The position numbers and the translations under genes were made by a program. The notes beneath the pieces were generated by a model. That model was not told where the DNA came from and did not search any database. It saw only the letters and a program-made list of their open reading frames with translations. Shown here piece after piece: positions 8,922 to 18,174 of a DNA stretch of 64,000 nt; the first letter of the stretch is position 1, and each line of letters starts with the position of its first letter. This DNA is from Idiomarina sp. MD25a (GTDB lineage: Bacteria > Pseudomonadota > Gammaproteobacteria > Enterobacterales > Alteromonadaceae): assembly GCF_001870515.1 (NCBI RefSeq), contig NZ_MDGT01000002.1, forward strand, positions 124,066 to 188,065, read 5' to 3'.

Positions 8922-9275
8922 GCAAAAGTAAGCCAGAACATCATTAAGGCTCTTGAAGAAGAGCAAATGAAGAAAGATTTACCGGCATTCGCTCCAGGCG
9001 ATACGGTTAGTGTAAATGTAAAAGTAGTTGAGGGTAACCGTGAGCGTCTTCAGGCGTTTGAAGGCGTTGTTATCCGTGTTCGTAACCGTGGTTTGCACTC
9101 TGCATTCACTGTTCGTAAAGTATCTAGCGGTGAAGGCGTAGAGCGTACTTTCCAAACGCACAGCCCACTGGTCGACAGCATCACTGTTAAGCGTCGTGGT
9201 GCAGTACGTCGTGCTAAGCTTTACTATCTACGCGAGCGTTCGGGCAAGTCTGCACGTATCCGCGAGAAGCTGTAA
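8919..9275 (+). CDS. rplS: Large ribosomal subunit protein bL19
   Basis: A 118-residue protein at the 30S-50S interface. Family segments visible are [35 protein letters not shown] and [19 protein letters not shown]. Last gene of the rpsP operon, with an intrinsic terminator following directly. Its ribosome binding site is much stronger than those of rimM and trmD, which probably sets the higher output of ribosomal protein from a shared mRNA. Confidence 0.98.
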   Translation: MAKVSQNIIKALEEEQMKKDLPAFAPGDTVSVNVKVVEGNRERLQAFEGVVIRVRNRGLHSAFTVRKVSSGEGVERTFQTHSPLVDSITVKRRGAVRRAKLYYLRERSGKSARIREKL

Positions 9276-9294
9276 GCAGCATTCGATGCAGAAA

Positions 9295-9327
9295 AAGCCC
9301 GGCAATTCAGTTGCCGGGCTTTTTTTT
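9295..9327 (+). terminator. Intrinsic terminator after rplS
   Basis: AGCCCGGCAA and TTGCCGGGCT form a perfect 10-bp stem around TTCAG, followed by eight T. It ends the rpsP-rplS operon. Confidence 0.95.
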
Positions 9328-9347
9328 GTTTGTGCTAGACTGATTCC

Positions 9348-9947
9348 ATGCAAGCATCGATTCAAATACTAAAAGCAGCGTTAGAAGAACTGCTTAATAA
9401 ACAATCACGTTGGACCGAGTACGAGTTAATCCAAGCGCTCAAAGCCGAGCCTTACGTTATTTTTGACGATCAAGCACTATCGGACACTCAGGCACTATTC
9501 GAAACGCACTTCATTCTGTTTCACTGTCTGTATCTTATCCGTCAAGAATGGCATAAGCATACGGAACTTGAGATTTATACGCTTGAAATAAAGGCAACGC
9601 CGCGCTCAACGGGTCTAGACAACGCAGCACATGTGACTGAGCTGCAAGCGCAAGACCCACTAGCGAACTATTACTTAGATTGGTCCAACTTTACTGAAAC
9701 AACACAACAGGATGTGGAACAACTTTTAAATGATTTTTGGTCTCGTATGGCTGGCTCGACGCGTAAGCGTCAAAGTATGGCACTTGATGAAGCGTGGCAA
9801 CAGCTTGAGCTAGCGCCCACTTCGGATATGGGCGAAGTCAAACGTCAGTATCGCAAACGGGTACATCAATGCCATCCTGATAAAGGGGGCTCAGTGAGCG
9901 AGATGCAAGCAATACAGGTCGCATACCAGCGTATTACCAAGTCGTAG
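9348..9947 (+). CDS. DNA-J related protein with C-terminal J domain
   Basis: A 199-residue protein. The first 140 residues match the character of the DNAJ-related N-terminal domain found in gammaproteobacteria (helical, with ILKAALEELLNKQSRWTEY near the start and an LFETHFILFHCLYLIRQEW segment). The last 55 form a short J domain with the HPD motif in HQCHPDKGG. J domains stimulate DnaK-type Hsp70 ATPases, so a co-chaperone role is likely. The client is unknown. The ATG lies 20 bases beyond the rplS terminator, with little room for a promoter other than the terminator region. Confidence 0.85.
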   Translation: MQASIQILKAALEELLNKQSRWTEYELIQALKAEPYVIFDDQALSDTQALFETHFILFHCLYLIRQEWHKHTELEIYTLEIKATPRSTGLDNAAHVTELQAQDPLANYYLDWSNFTETTQQDVEQLLNDFWSRMAGSTRKRQSMALDEAWQQLELAPTSDMGEVKRQYRKRVHQCHPDKGGSVSEMQAIQVAYQRITKS

Positions 9948-9968
9948 CCGGGGAAGTGAGAAACGCGC

Positions 9969-11135
9969 ATGAATAACGATGCCAAGCAGCAATTAGAGCA
10001 ATTGCGTCAAGCGATTGATAACACCGATGCTCAACTGATTGAGTTAATAAAACAACGCTCTGAATTAACTAAACAAGTGGGTGATGTGAAACGCCACCTT
10101 CAAGCACCGCTCTATGTCCCGGAACGTGAACAGCAGATGATTTCTGCGCGGCGTCAGCAAGCTGAGCAGATGGAACTCAGCCCCGATCTAATAGAGGATG
10201 TATTGCGCCGTATTATTCGCGAGTCATATCGTACACAAACCGCGCAAGCGACACCTACCTCGTGTGATTTGGAACGACCAGTCGTTATTGTCGGTGGACG
10301 TGGTCGTTTGGGTGGCCTTTTTTGTCGTCTGTTTAAACAAACCGGTTACGTTGTTGAAGTGATCGACAAAGGAGATGCGTTAAGTGACATTGCTCAATTT
10401 GAGCCGCAACTGGTTATTATCGCTGTTCCGGTTAACGTGACCAATCAAGTTATCAGTGAACTTCCGCAATTGCCCAATGACTGTGTGTTGGCAGATTTGA
10501 CCAGCATTAAGCATCAACCTCTGCAGCGAATGTTAGCGCAACATGAGGGACCTGTAGTTGGTTTGCATCCGATGTTTGGTCCGTCAGTGCCTAACCTCGC
10601 TAAACAGTTGGTGGTCGCTTGTGAAGGACGTGGGGCGGAAGCCTATCAATGGCTTATTGCGCAATTAACGAATTGGGGGGCGCACGTCGAATGGGTTAAA
10701 GCACAAGCGCATGATAGCAGCATGGGCTGGATTCAGGTGATGCGCCATTTGAGTACCTTTGTTTATGGCGCGCACATGGCAGAAGAACAAGCGGATATCG
10801 CGCAACTGCTACAATTGAGCTCACCCATCTATCGGATGGAACTGATGATGGTTGGACGTCTATTTGCTCAAAATGCTGAGTTGTACGCTGATATTATTCA
10901 GTCTCACCCAGAACAATTCGGAGTCATTAAGCGTTATTTAGCGCGCTTTCAAAACATTTTGGCGATGTTGGAGCGGGGGGATAAAGCGAACTTCGTCGAA
11001 ACATTTCAGCAAGTGAATGGGTATTTTGGCGAATTTGCAGAACAGTTTCTGCAAGAAAGTGAAGCGCTCGTCCAGTTATCGGATGACCAGCGCTTTAGAG
11101 GAGCCACTACCGGCTCGCTTGATACTGGCTCATAA
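9969..11135 (+). CDS. tyrA: Bifunctional chorismate mutase / prephenate dehydrogenase
   Basis: Converts chorismate to prephenate and then to 4-hydroxyphenylpyruvate in tyrosine synthesis. Residues 1-90 are an AroQ-type chorismate mutase helix bundle (LRQAIDNTDAQLIELIKQRS, then VPEREQQMI). Residues about 98-370 are the NAD-dependent dehydrogenase with the dinucleotide motif GGRGRLGGLF, and VGLHPMFGPSV at the active site. At 388 residues it is slightly longer than the E. coli enzyme. The last 29 bases overlap the 3' end of the convergent receiver gene. Confidence 0.96.
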   Translation: MNNDAKQQLEQLRQAIDNTDAQLIELIKQRSELTKQVGDVKRHLQAPLYVPEREQQMISARRQQAEQMELSPDLIEDVLRRIIRESYRTQTAQATPTSCDLERPVVIVGGRGRLGGLFCRLFKQTGYVVEVIDKGDALSDIAQFEPQLVIIAVPVNVTNQVISELPQLPNDCVLADLTSIKHQPLQRMLAQHEGPVVGLHPMFGPSVPNLAKQLVVACEGRGAEAYQWLIAQLTNWGAHVEWVKAQAHDSSMGWIQVMRHLSTFVYGAHMAEEQADIAQLLQLSSPIYRMELMMVGRLFAQNAELYADIIQSHPEQFGVIKRYLARFQNILAMLERGDKANFVETFQQVNGYFGEFAEQFLQESEALVQLSDDQRFRGATTGSLDTGS

Positions 11136-11472
11136 GTTCGGCTAGCGCGTCTGGAGAAGCGGGTTTATGCAATGTTGCATCCATCCCTGCTTCTCGGCAA
11201 GCTTCCATTTCGGTCGCACTTTGGTGACTCGTAATGGCAATAATTGGCGTTTCGGCATAACGAGACTCCGTACGTAGACGACGCGCTACCTCATCACCGT
11301 TCATATCAGGCATTTCGTAGTCGATAAAGAAAATATCAATCGCATGTTGCTGCGCGACTTGCAGCGCCTGTCCACCATTTTCTGCGTGATAAAGATTTTC
11401 CGCATACTGCGTGAGCATCGCTTTCAGTACTTCTGTGCTGATAAAGTCATCATCAGCGATTAAGATATTCAT
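11107..11472 (-). CDS. Single-domain response regulator
   Basis: A 121-residue stand-alone receiver domain. Acidic pocket ILIADDD at the N-terminus, phosphoacceptor Asp in FFIDYEMPDMNG (about residue 52), switch Thr in AITSHQ and conserved Lys in LHKPASP are all present, so it should be phosphorylated. There is no output domain, so it probably acts through protein contact, CheY-like or as a phosphorelay carrier. No kinase is adjacent. Its 3' end overlaps the tyrA 3' end by 29 bases (convergent). Confidence 0.9.
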   Translation of the reverse strand: MNILIADDDFISTEVLKAMLTQYAENLYHAENGGQALQVAQQHAIDIFFIDYEMPDMNGDEVARRLRTESRYAETPIIAITSHQSATEMEACREAGMDATLHKPASPDALAELMSQYQASR

Positions 11473-11560
11473 GTTTTACGTCCTTATGATACTACCGTTC
11501 TTAAGCGTTTCGTTTTACCCTAGCACTGAACGTAAGATTTGCCTAGTCAGGAGATGATCT

Positions 11561-12205
11561 GTGAACGAGAAGCGTCAGCGCATTAAAATCTGGGATAGCT
11601 TTATCCGTATTTATCATTGGCTAATGGTCGCGGCCGTTGCAGGCCTATGGTGGACCGGTGAAGAAGGGCGAATGGATCTGCATCAGGATATTGCGATTGC
11701 GCTTGCAGCCCTGTTAATCACCCGTGTTGGATGGGGCTTTTTCGGTAGTGAAAATGTTCGCTTTAGCGCGTTTGTCAGCTCACCTAAACGAGTTCTGAGT
11801 CATTTGGGTGCGCTATTTAGCAAACGCTATGAGTCAGGTAATACACACAGTCCGGCAGGGGCCTATTCGGTTTTGCTACTGTTGCTGATATTGATGATTC
11901 AAATAGGTACCGGACTCTTCGCGACTGATGGAATCCTGTTTTCAGGTCCACTGAATGACTGGGTATCGTCCGATGTTGCGGACTTTTTGACGGACTGGCA
12001 CAAAACGCAGTTTAATGTGATTTTGGGGTTGGTGGCATTGCATGTTCTGGCTGTTTTGCTTTACCGCGTACTCGGATACCGCCTACTGGGAGCGATGATT
12101 ACAGGGTATCGATACACGGCTAGTAAAGTGCCAATGTTAAAATCTGGGTGGCAAGGCTTGGTGATCGCGCTTGCGGTGTGGTTTATCTTGGTGATGCTGC
12201 TTTAA
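11561..12205 (+). CDS. Cytochrome b561-like membrane protein
   Basis: A 214-residue inner-membrane protein of the cytochrome b561/b-type Ni-hydrogenase subunit family, with four hydrophobic segments. Possible haem-ligand histidines appear in IYHWLM (about residue 19), DLHQDI (about 40), DWHKTQF (about 147) and ALHVLAVLLY (about 160). It would pass electrons between quinol and a periplasmic acceptor. GTG start at 11561, with AGGAG at 11549-11553. It faces a cytochrome c'-like gene, which is a plausible redox partner (inference). Confidence 0.88.
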   Translation: MNEKRQRIKIWDSFIRIYHWLMVAAVAGLWWTGEEGRMDLHQDIAIALAALLITRVGWGFFGSENVRFSAFVSSPKRVLSHLGALFSKRYESGNTHSPAGAYSVLLLLLILMIQIGTGLFATDGILFSGPLNDWVSSDVADFLTDWHKTQFNVILGLVALHVLAVLLYRVLGYRLLGAMITGYRYTASKVPMLKSGWQGLVIALAVWFILVMLL

Positions 12206-12214
12206 CAGCATCAC
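12191..12214. terminator. Symmetric hairpin between convergent cytochrome genes
   Basis: GTGATGCTG and CAGCATCAC form a perfect 9-bp stem around CTTTAA, including the stop codon of the b561-like gene. Neither strand has a T-run after it, so it may protect mRNA 3' ends or act with Rho rather than terminate by itself. Confidence 0.5.
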
Positions 12215-12224
12215 CCGTAACAAC

Positions 12225-12695
12225 TTAATCTTTATATTGGTCGTGGCAACCTTTGCAGTTCTTCGCTGCTGCCATGAAAGCAGGCTTAATCTCATCCATC
12301 GATCCTGACGCCGCTGCATCGACCAGACTATCCGCATCAGTAATGAGCTGGTTTGCGCGTGATTCAAAGTCTTCCCAGTTATCCCAAATGGCGGGTAATG
12401 CGTCGGTGTCATCACCTGGCATCGCACCTTCAACTGCAAAACCGTCCCATGGGATATGAGTAAGGCGCGCGAAGTCGCTTGCTCGGTTACTGAATACGGC
12501 GGCGTCATAAGGTTCCTCACCTTTTACCATTGCAGCCATCGCTGCAAAGTTATCGCGCATAATCGATAACGCGCTTTGGCGATATTTAACCGCGGATTCG
12601 GCGTCGTTGAATGCGTGTTTGTCAGCGTGAGCAAATGAAGACATGCTCAGGCACATCACACCGGCTAAAACAGCAGAAATAGTTGTTGCTTTCAT
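12225..12695 (-). CDS. Cytochrome c'-like protein
   Basis: A 156-residue exported protein. A signal peptide of about 24 residues ends in SSFAHA, the middle is a four-helix-type region, and the C-terminal CKGCHDQYKD is a CXXCH haem-attachment site placed as in cytochromes c'. The family has a pentacoordinate haem that binds NO and CO, and members are used in NO tolerance or small-scale electron transfer. Convergent to the b561-like gene, a pairing common in this family. Confidence 0.9.
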   Translation of the reverse strand: MKATTISAVLAGVMCLSMSSFAHADKHAFNDAESAVKYRQSALSIMRDNFAAMAAMVKGEEPYDAAVFSNRASDFARLTHIPWDGFAVEGAMPGDDTDALPAIWDNWEDFESRANQLITDADSLVDAAASGSMDEIKPAFMAAAKNCKGCHDQYKD

Positions 12696-12840
12696 TTTTG
12701 AGTTCCTTTGCGCTAGATTATTTAACGATAATATTGCACATTCTATCTGTTATGTCTTGTTGCTAGTGTTACATACGTTTTACTTTACACTCAGAGTTTA
12801 ACTCTTTACACGAAAAAATAATAACCAATGGGGAACAACC

Positions 12841-15800
12841 ATGAATGCGAAGCACCAGCTGAGCGCGTTGGCTTTGGCGGTTACGAGCGTTTTCGCAACG
12901 TCCGTGAGTGCCGATCAAACGACACGCGTTAATGGCATGCGCGACAATACACCATCGCTCGTTGCTATTCAGAATGCCACCATTACCACCGAGCCTGGCC
13001 AATCTATCGTTAATGCGACCTTAGTGATCAATAACGGTAAGATCGTTTCTGTCGCTAAGAACGGTAAAGTACCAGCAGGCGCAAAAGTGATTGATGGTAC
13101 GGGATATCATATCTATCCAGGGTTCATCGACGCTTACACCGATTATGGTGTTGAGCAAGCTTCTCAACCGGATTGGTCTGAAACACCGATTTATAATAAC
13201 CACCGTGAAGGTGGCAATGCGGCAAACGACGCCATTCATGCCCAGCAGCATTGGTATACAGCGTTCGAAAACACGCCAGATGCTGCTAAAAAATGGATTG
13301 CTAGCGGCTTCACTAGCGTTCAAACGGCACGTTTAGATGGCATTTTACAAGGCTACGGAACAGCCGTTTCGCTGGCTGATAAAATCGCCAACGAGACGAT
13401 CTACCAGCCCACGACGCGTCAGTTTGGCTCATTCGATAAAGGTACGTCGCAACAACAGTACCCCACCTCATTAATGGGTAGCATTGCGTTGGTACGGCAA
13501 ACGCTCTCAGACGCACAGTGGTACGAAAAAGCTTACGGTAAAGAAGCCTATAACGGACCTGTTGAGTTCAACGCTGCGCTTGATGCACTAAAAAACATCG
13601 AGCAAACCGGTATTGTATTTAAAGTCGAAGATGAAAAATCGCTATTACGCGCTGATAAGGTATTTGATCAGTTCAATGTGCCTGCGATCTACCTAGCCTC
13701 AGGCTACGAATACGCGCGCTTAGAACAAGTGAAGGCAACGGATTCTGATCTGATTGTGCCAGTCAACTTCCCCGCAGCGCCAGACGTCTCAGGCGTAGAT
13801 GCTTACCTTGATGTTGATCTTGCGAAACTCCGCCACTGGGAACGCGCACCCGCCAACCCTGGTATGTTAGCCAACGCCGGCGTTGACTTTGCATTGACGT
13901 TGTACGGCTTAGATAAAGCCGATCAATTTTGGCCTAATGTAAAGAAAGCCATCGAAAACGGCTTAACCGAACGGCAAGCGTTAGCCGCACTGACCACCAT
14001 CCCTGCCAAAATTGCGGGAATCGAAGATAAAGCAGGTAAGTTGCAACAAGGCTACATGGCCGACTTTGTTATGGCTAAAGGTGATTTGTTCAAAGACGGC
14101 GTGATCCAGTCGGTTTGGACACAAGGTCAAGAAATTGATTTGATTCCTCGTGAACAAGTGGATTTTGCGGGTGAATATACGACTGACTGGTCAGGTAACT
14201 CTTTAACGCTGAGCGTGACGGCTCAACCAAGTTTCTCGGGCGAAGTTAAGTTAGGCGATCAAAGTAGTAAGTTACGTCATCTTGATTCGGGTATTGACCA
14301 ACTGTCTTTTGTGGCTGATCTTGATGTCGCCGGTGAGTCAGGCACGTGGCGCTTTAAGTTGATGCAGACAGCGCAGAATGCAGCTGAGTTAGTCGCTGTG
14401 GCGCCAAGTGGTAGCGAACAACGGTTAGCGTTGAACTATCAAGCAACGGACAAAGATGAACAGACAGCAGAACAAGCAGAGCCGACGTTCGTCAGCGAAT
14501 TAACGTTCCCGAACGTTGCCTATGGGCAAAAAGGCCTACCCGAGCGTGAAGATGTGTTGATTAAAAACGCAACTGTCTGGACCGCAACCGATCAAGGTAT
14601 ATTAGAAAATACCGATGTGTTGGTTCGTGACGGTAACTTTGCTGCAGTCGGCAAAAACCTCAGCACGCCAAGCGGTGTTCGTGAAATCGATGGTACCGGT
14701 ATGCATCTAACGCCGGGTATCATTGACGAACACTCGCACATTGCCATCGACCAAGGGGTGAACGAAGGTTCAGAAGCGGTGACTTCAGAAGTTCGCATTG
14801 GTGATGTGATAAATTCTGATGATATTCATATTTATCGCTCGCTTGCCGGTGGTACGACTATGGCACAGCTACTACACGGCTCTGCTAACCCGATTGGTGG
14901 CCAAGCGCAAGTCATTAAATTGCGTTGGGGCGCCACAGGTGATGTGATGAAGTTTGACGCAGCACCCGCCTCTATCAAGTTCGCTTTGGGTGAAAACGTG
15001 AAGCAGAGCAACTGGGGCGATGATATGACGATTCGTTATCCGCAAACACGAATGGGCGTTGAAACTATCATTCGCGATGGCTTCCAAGCCGCACTGGAAT
15101 ACCAAGAGCGTAAACGTGAATACGATCGCTTGAGTGCTGCGGAGAAACGTAAAGCCGCACCGCCACGTCCTGACTATCGTTTAGATGCACTGATTGAAAT
15201 CATGAATTCTGAGCGTTTTGTTCACGCGCATTCCTACGTCGCATCGGAGATTTTGATGCTGATGCAGGTCGCCGAGGACTTTGGCTTTACCTTGGATACG
15301 TTCACTCATATTCTCGAAGGCTACAAGGTGGCTGATGAAATGGCCGCGCATGGGGCGTCAGGTTCGACCTTTGCCGACTGGTGGGCATACAAGTTTGAGG
15401 TCTATGATGCGATTCCACAAAACGCGTGCTTAATGCATGATCGTGGTGTACTTACTAGCATCAATTCGGATAGTGAAGATCTGCAACGTCGCTTGAATAC
15501 CGAGGCGGCTAAATCGGTGCGTTATTGTGGAATGGAACCGCACGAAGCGCTGAAAATGATCACCATTAATCCAGCGAAGCAGCTCAAGGTCGATCAGTAC
15601 GTGGGCAGTATCGAGAAAGGTAAAGATGCGGACTTTGTGCTTTGGAATCATTACCCATTGAGCAGCTACGCGCAGGCGCAACAGACGTGGATTAACGGTC
15701 GTAAGTTCTTTGACCGTGAACTTGATAAACAACGTCAAGCCCAAGTTAAACAAGAGAAACAAGCGCTTATTCAGAAAGTTCTTGCAGCAGGCGATGCCGC

Positions 15801-15918
15801 GAAGCAAGGCGAACAAGACGCGTATAAAAAAGAGCAACCCGAGTGGCACTGCGAAACTCAGCATGACTTTTGGCTCGACCATTTCGCTGCCAAATCGCAT
15901 AGCCATGGAGGACATTAA
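12841..15918 (+). CDS. Exported double-domain amidohydrolase
   Basis: A 1025-residue protein with a signal peptide (residues 1-24, ending SVSA). It holds two amidohydrolase-superfamily regions. The first (about 40-430) has the family's beta-sandwich start and YPGFID, but the metal-binding HxH is replaced by AYTDYG at about residues 97-102. The second (about 570-985) keeps it as DEHSHIA at about 629-635, with a later INSDSED that can supply the catalytic Asp. It ends in a His-rich tail (HSHGGH). The residues suggest only the second half is catalytic. Periplasmic hydrolysis of C-N bonds (peptide or imide-like substrates) is a family inference. Followed 2 bases later by a second amidohydrolase gene. 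Confidence 0.88.
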   Translation: MNAKHQLSALALAVTSVFATSVSADQTTRVNGMRDNTPSLVAIQNATITTEPGQSIVNATLVINNGKIVSVAKNGKVPAGAKVIDGTGYHIYPGFIDAYTDYGVEQASQPDWSETPIYNNHREGGNAANDAIHAQQHWYTAFENTPDAAKKWIASGFTSVQTARLDGILQGYGTAVSLADKIANETIYQPTTRQFGSFDKGTSQQQYPTSLMGSIALVRQTLSDAQWYEKAYGKEAYNGPVEFNAALDALKNIEQTGIVFKVEDEKSLLRADKVFDQFNVPAIYLASGYEYARLEQVKATDSDLIVPVNFPAAPDVSGVDAYLDVDLAKLRHWERAPANPGMLANAGVDFALTLYGLDKADQFWPNVKKAIENGLTERQALAALTTIPAKIAGIEDKAGKLQQGYMADFVMAKGDLFKDGVIQSVWTQGQEIDLIPREQVDFAGEYTTDWSGNSLTLSVTAQPSFSGEVKLGDQSSKLRHLDSGIDQLSFVADLDVAGESGTWRFKLMQTAQNAAELVAVAPSGSEQRLALNYQATDKDEQTAEQAEPTFVSELTFPNVAYGQKGLPEREDVLIKNATVWTATDQGILENTDVLVRDGNFAAVGKNLSTPSGVREIDGTGMHLTPGIIDEHSHIAIDQGVNEGSEAVTSEVRIGDVINSDDIHIYRSLAGGTTMAQLLHGSANPIGGQAQVIKLRWGATGDVMKFDAAPASIKFALGENVKQSNWGDDMTIRYPQTRMGVETIIRDGFQAALEYQERKREYDRLSAAEKRKAAPPRPDYRLDALIEIMNSERFVHAHSYVASEILMLMQVAEDFGFTLDTFTHILEGYKVADEMAAHGASGSTFADWWAYKFEVYDAIPQNACLMHDRGVLTSINSDSEDLQRRLNTEAAKSVRYCGMEPHEALKMITINPAKQLKVDQYVGSIEKGKDADFVLWNHYPLSSYAQAQQTWINGRKFFDRELDKQRQAQVKQEKQALIQKVLAAGDAAKQGEQDAYKKEQPEWHCETQHDFWLDHFAAKSHSHGGH

Positions 15919-15920
15919 TC

Positions 15921-17228
15921 ATGAAATTACTTAATAGAGCACTGACCGCGGCTTTGCTTAGCGCCTGCGCAGTGACGCAATCGGTGGCGCACGACGAGGT
16001 GCCAGGTAAGAAACAAGCACAGCCCATCGTGTTGCAGAACGGTACTTTACACACGGTGACTAAAGGCGTTTTAAGCCAAACCGACTTATTGTTTGCTGAT
16101 GGTAAAATCGTCGCGATAGGTCAAGATCTGGCGGTACCCGCCGACGCGCAAGCAATCGATATCAGCGGGCAACACGTGTATCCAGGTGTAATTGCTATGG
16201 ACACGACGCTAGGTTTGAATGAGATTGAGGCGGTGCGCGCGACTCGTGATGCCGATGAAGTGGGTGATGTAACACCAGAGGTCGCGGGACACATTGCCTT
16301 TAACGCTGACTCCGAAGTGATCCCGACGGTTCGCTACAATGGGGTGGCGTATGCGCAAGTGGTGCCAGAAGGCGGCATGGTGAGTGGGCAATCTTCACTC
16401 ATGCAGCTAGATGGCTGGAACTGGCAAGATGCGTTAGTCACGGCAGAAGAGGGCGTACACATTAATTGGCCACGCACTTATGTGGTAGATACATGGTGGG
16501 AGCGCCGTTCAGCAGAAGAGCAACGTAAAGCCAATGCTGAAGCCCTGCAAAAGCTCAAGCAAGTGTTTGCTGACGCTAAAGCCTATTATGATGCTAAACG
16601 TGCGGGTCGAGATATTCCTGAGGACCAGCGTTGGGAAGCGATGAAAGGGTTGTTTGATGACAGTAAGCGTTTATATGTGCATGCACAAGATAAGCGTCAG
16701 CTCGAGCAAGCCATTGAAGTCAGCCAAAGCTATGGTTTTGATTTAGTCCTAGTGGGGGCTTACGATGCATGGCGCATCGCGGACAAGCTGGCTGAATTAC
16801 AAATCCCGGTTGTTTTCGGTTCACCATTTGGTCTGCCAATGCGTGAAGATGATGGCTACGACCAAGCATTTTCTACCCCCGCTCGTCTTGCTGAAGCTGG
16901 GGTGAACTTTGCGATTGCGTATCCAGGCTACTGGGATGTTCGTAATTTACCATTTGCTGCAGGTAACGCCGTTGCTTATGGCTTAGATGCTCAGCAAGCA
17001 CTCAAGGCGATTACACTTAAACCTGCTGAGTTTATGGGCGTTGCCGATAAGTTGGGCTCACTCGAGGAAGGCAAACAGGCGTCGATTGTTGTTTCGAAAG
17101 GTGATTTACTTGACCCGATGGGACAATCGTTGACTCACTTGTTTATTAATGGTCGTGCGGTCAGCTTAGAAAGCCGCCACACTGAACTTTATAATAAGTA
17201 CCAGCAAAAGCCCGCTCGTAGCGAATAA
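15921..17228 (+). CDS. Exported amidohydrolase-like protein, degenerate metal site
   Basis: A 435-residue protein with a signal peptide ending about SVAH (residue 24). It shows the amidohydrolase N-terminal sandwich (VLQNGTLHTV, DLLFADGKIVAIGQDL) and the C-terminal return (ALKAITLKPAEFMGVADKLG, EEGKQASIVVSKGDLLDP). At the position of HxH the sequence reads AMDTTLG (about residues 92-98), so the usual binuclear metal site is missing. It is coupled to the 1025-residue gene with a 2-base gap and ends in a terminator. It resembles the first half of that protein, suggesting a non-catalytic or differently catalytic partner subunit. Confidence 0.82.
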   Translation: MKLLNRALTAALLSACAVTQSVAHDEVPGKKQAQPIVLQNGTLHTVTKGVLSQTDLLFADGKIVAIGQDLAVPADAQAIDISGQHVYPGVIAMDTTLGLNEIEAVRATRDADEVGDVTPEVAGHIAFNADSEVIPTVRYNGVAYAQVVPEGGMVSGQSSLMQLDGWNWQDALVTAEEGVHINWPRTYVVDTWWERRSAEEQRKANAEALQKLKQVFADAKAYYDAKRAGRDIPEDQRWEAMKGLFDDSKRLYVHAQDKRQLEQAIEVSQSYGFDLVLVGAYDAWRIADKLAELQIPVVFGSPFGLPMREDDGYDQAFSTPARLAEAGVNFAIAYPGYWDVRNLPFAAGNAVAYGLDAQQALKAITLKPAEFMGVADKLGSLEEGKQASIVVSKGDLLDPMGQSLTHLFINGRAVSLESRHTELYNKYQQKPARSE

Positions 17229-17250
17229 TCCATCAACGTAGTTTGATATA

Positions 17251-17279
17251 AAAAGCCACTTTCCGAAGTGGCTTTTTTA
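17251..17279. terminator. Bidirectional intrinsic terminator
   Basis: AAGCCACTT and AAGTGGCTT form a 9-bp stem around TCCG, with six T after it on the plus strand and four A before it (T on the minus strand). It serves the amidohydrolase pair and the convergent two-receiver gene, whose stop codon lies inside the T-run. Confidence 0.9.
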
Positions 17280-18071
17280 TTGGTCTAATAAATTAATTAA
17301 TAGCTTTTTTAGTGTTGCCGGTTCAAAGGGTTTATCTGTTAGCGCGTCGACACCGCTTTGCTTGATATTGGTTACTTGCAGCTCGTTAGCTTGCGCAGTG
17401 ACCATCAGTATAGGAGTGTGTGCATGAGACGGGTCTTGGCGAACGTGCTGAGCAAACTCACTGCCACTCATTTCGGGCATATTAAAGTCAGTAACAATAA
17501 GATCAAACGATTGTTGATTAAGAACATCAATGGCAGCGAGACCATTATTCGACTCGACAACATGTTCAACCCCCATGTTCTCGAATACACGACGCAATGC
17601 ATGGAGTGAGGTCACACTGTCATCCACCAGTAACACTCGCAAGTCCTCTACATCAAATAAATTAAGTTCAACTGACTCGGGCTCAATTAAATCCACTGTG
17701 GCTTTAATGGCGCGCTCTAATTGTTGACTCGAAAAGGGCTTAGGGAGAATAGCGACAATACCGGCTTGTTTAAATTGTTCCAGCTGATCGGGTCGATGTT
17801 CACTCGACACCAACATAAAATGTACCGTATCTTCTAAGTTAGATTCTTGAATATAATCGATGAGTTGATGCGCAGTCCCATCTTCAAAATACATTGCACT
17901 GGTAACAATATCGGGTTGCCACTCACGGATTAAAGTTTTTGCCTCTGCAATCGTTGATGCACCGCGCGTTTCGGTTAATTGTGCTTGACCTAAGTGGTGT
18001 TTTATAACTTTTCTTTGTACGTCAGAGGGTTCGACCAGCAGAATACGAAGTTCATTAATTGACAGTGACAT
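17277..18071 (-). CDS. Two-receiver response regulator, first receiver degenerate
   Basis: A 264-residue protein made of two receiver domains and nothing else. The second (about 140-264) is complete: LLVDDS, phosphoacceptor Asp in IVTDFNMPEMSG, LMVTAQ, and Lys in TDKPFEP. The first (about 8-130) has LLVEPS instead of the acidic pair, and Ala59 stands where the phosphoacceptor Asp should be (DIVTSAMYFEDG), although LPKPFSS keeps the Lys. So the first domain is probably a pseudo-receiver for docking. Divergent from the STAS and PP2C genes, about 100 bases apart, which suggests a shared pathway (inference). Confidence 0.88.
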   Translation of the reverse strand: MSLSINELRILLVEPSDVQRKVIKHHLGQAQLTETRGASTIAEAKTLIREWQPDIVTSAMYFEDGTAHQLIDYIQESNLEDTVHFMLVSSEHRPDQLEQFKQAGIVAILPKPFSSQQLERAIKATVDLIEPESVELNLFDVEDLRVLLVDDSVTSLHALRRVFENMGVEHVVESNNGLAAIDVLNQQSFDLIVTDFNMPEMSGSEFAQHVRQDPSHAHTPILMVTAQANELQVTNIKQSGVDALTDKPFEPATLKKLLINLLDQ

Positions 18072-18174
18072 ATTTATTTTGAATGGGTGTTTTTAAAAAG
18101 AGTATTTGATTTACTCGGCAAACTCAATTAAAAAACGTTATGCTAGGAGCAATAATAATTAAAAAGGGGAAGTT

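Noticed and set aside
15430-15915. 161-codon antisense frame over the amidohydrolase
   Set aside because: Shadow of the plus-strand gene; no start signal.
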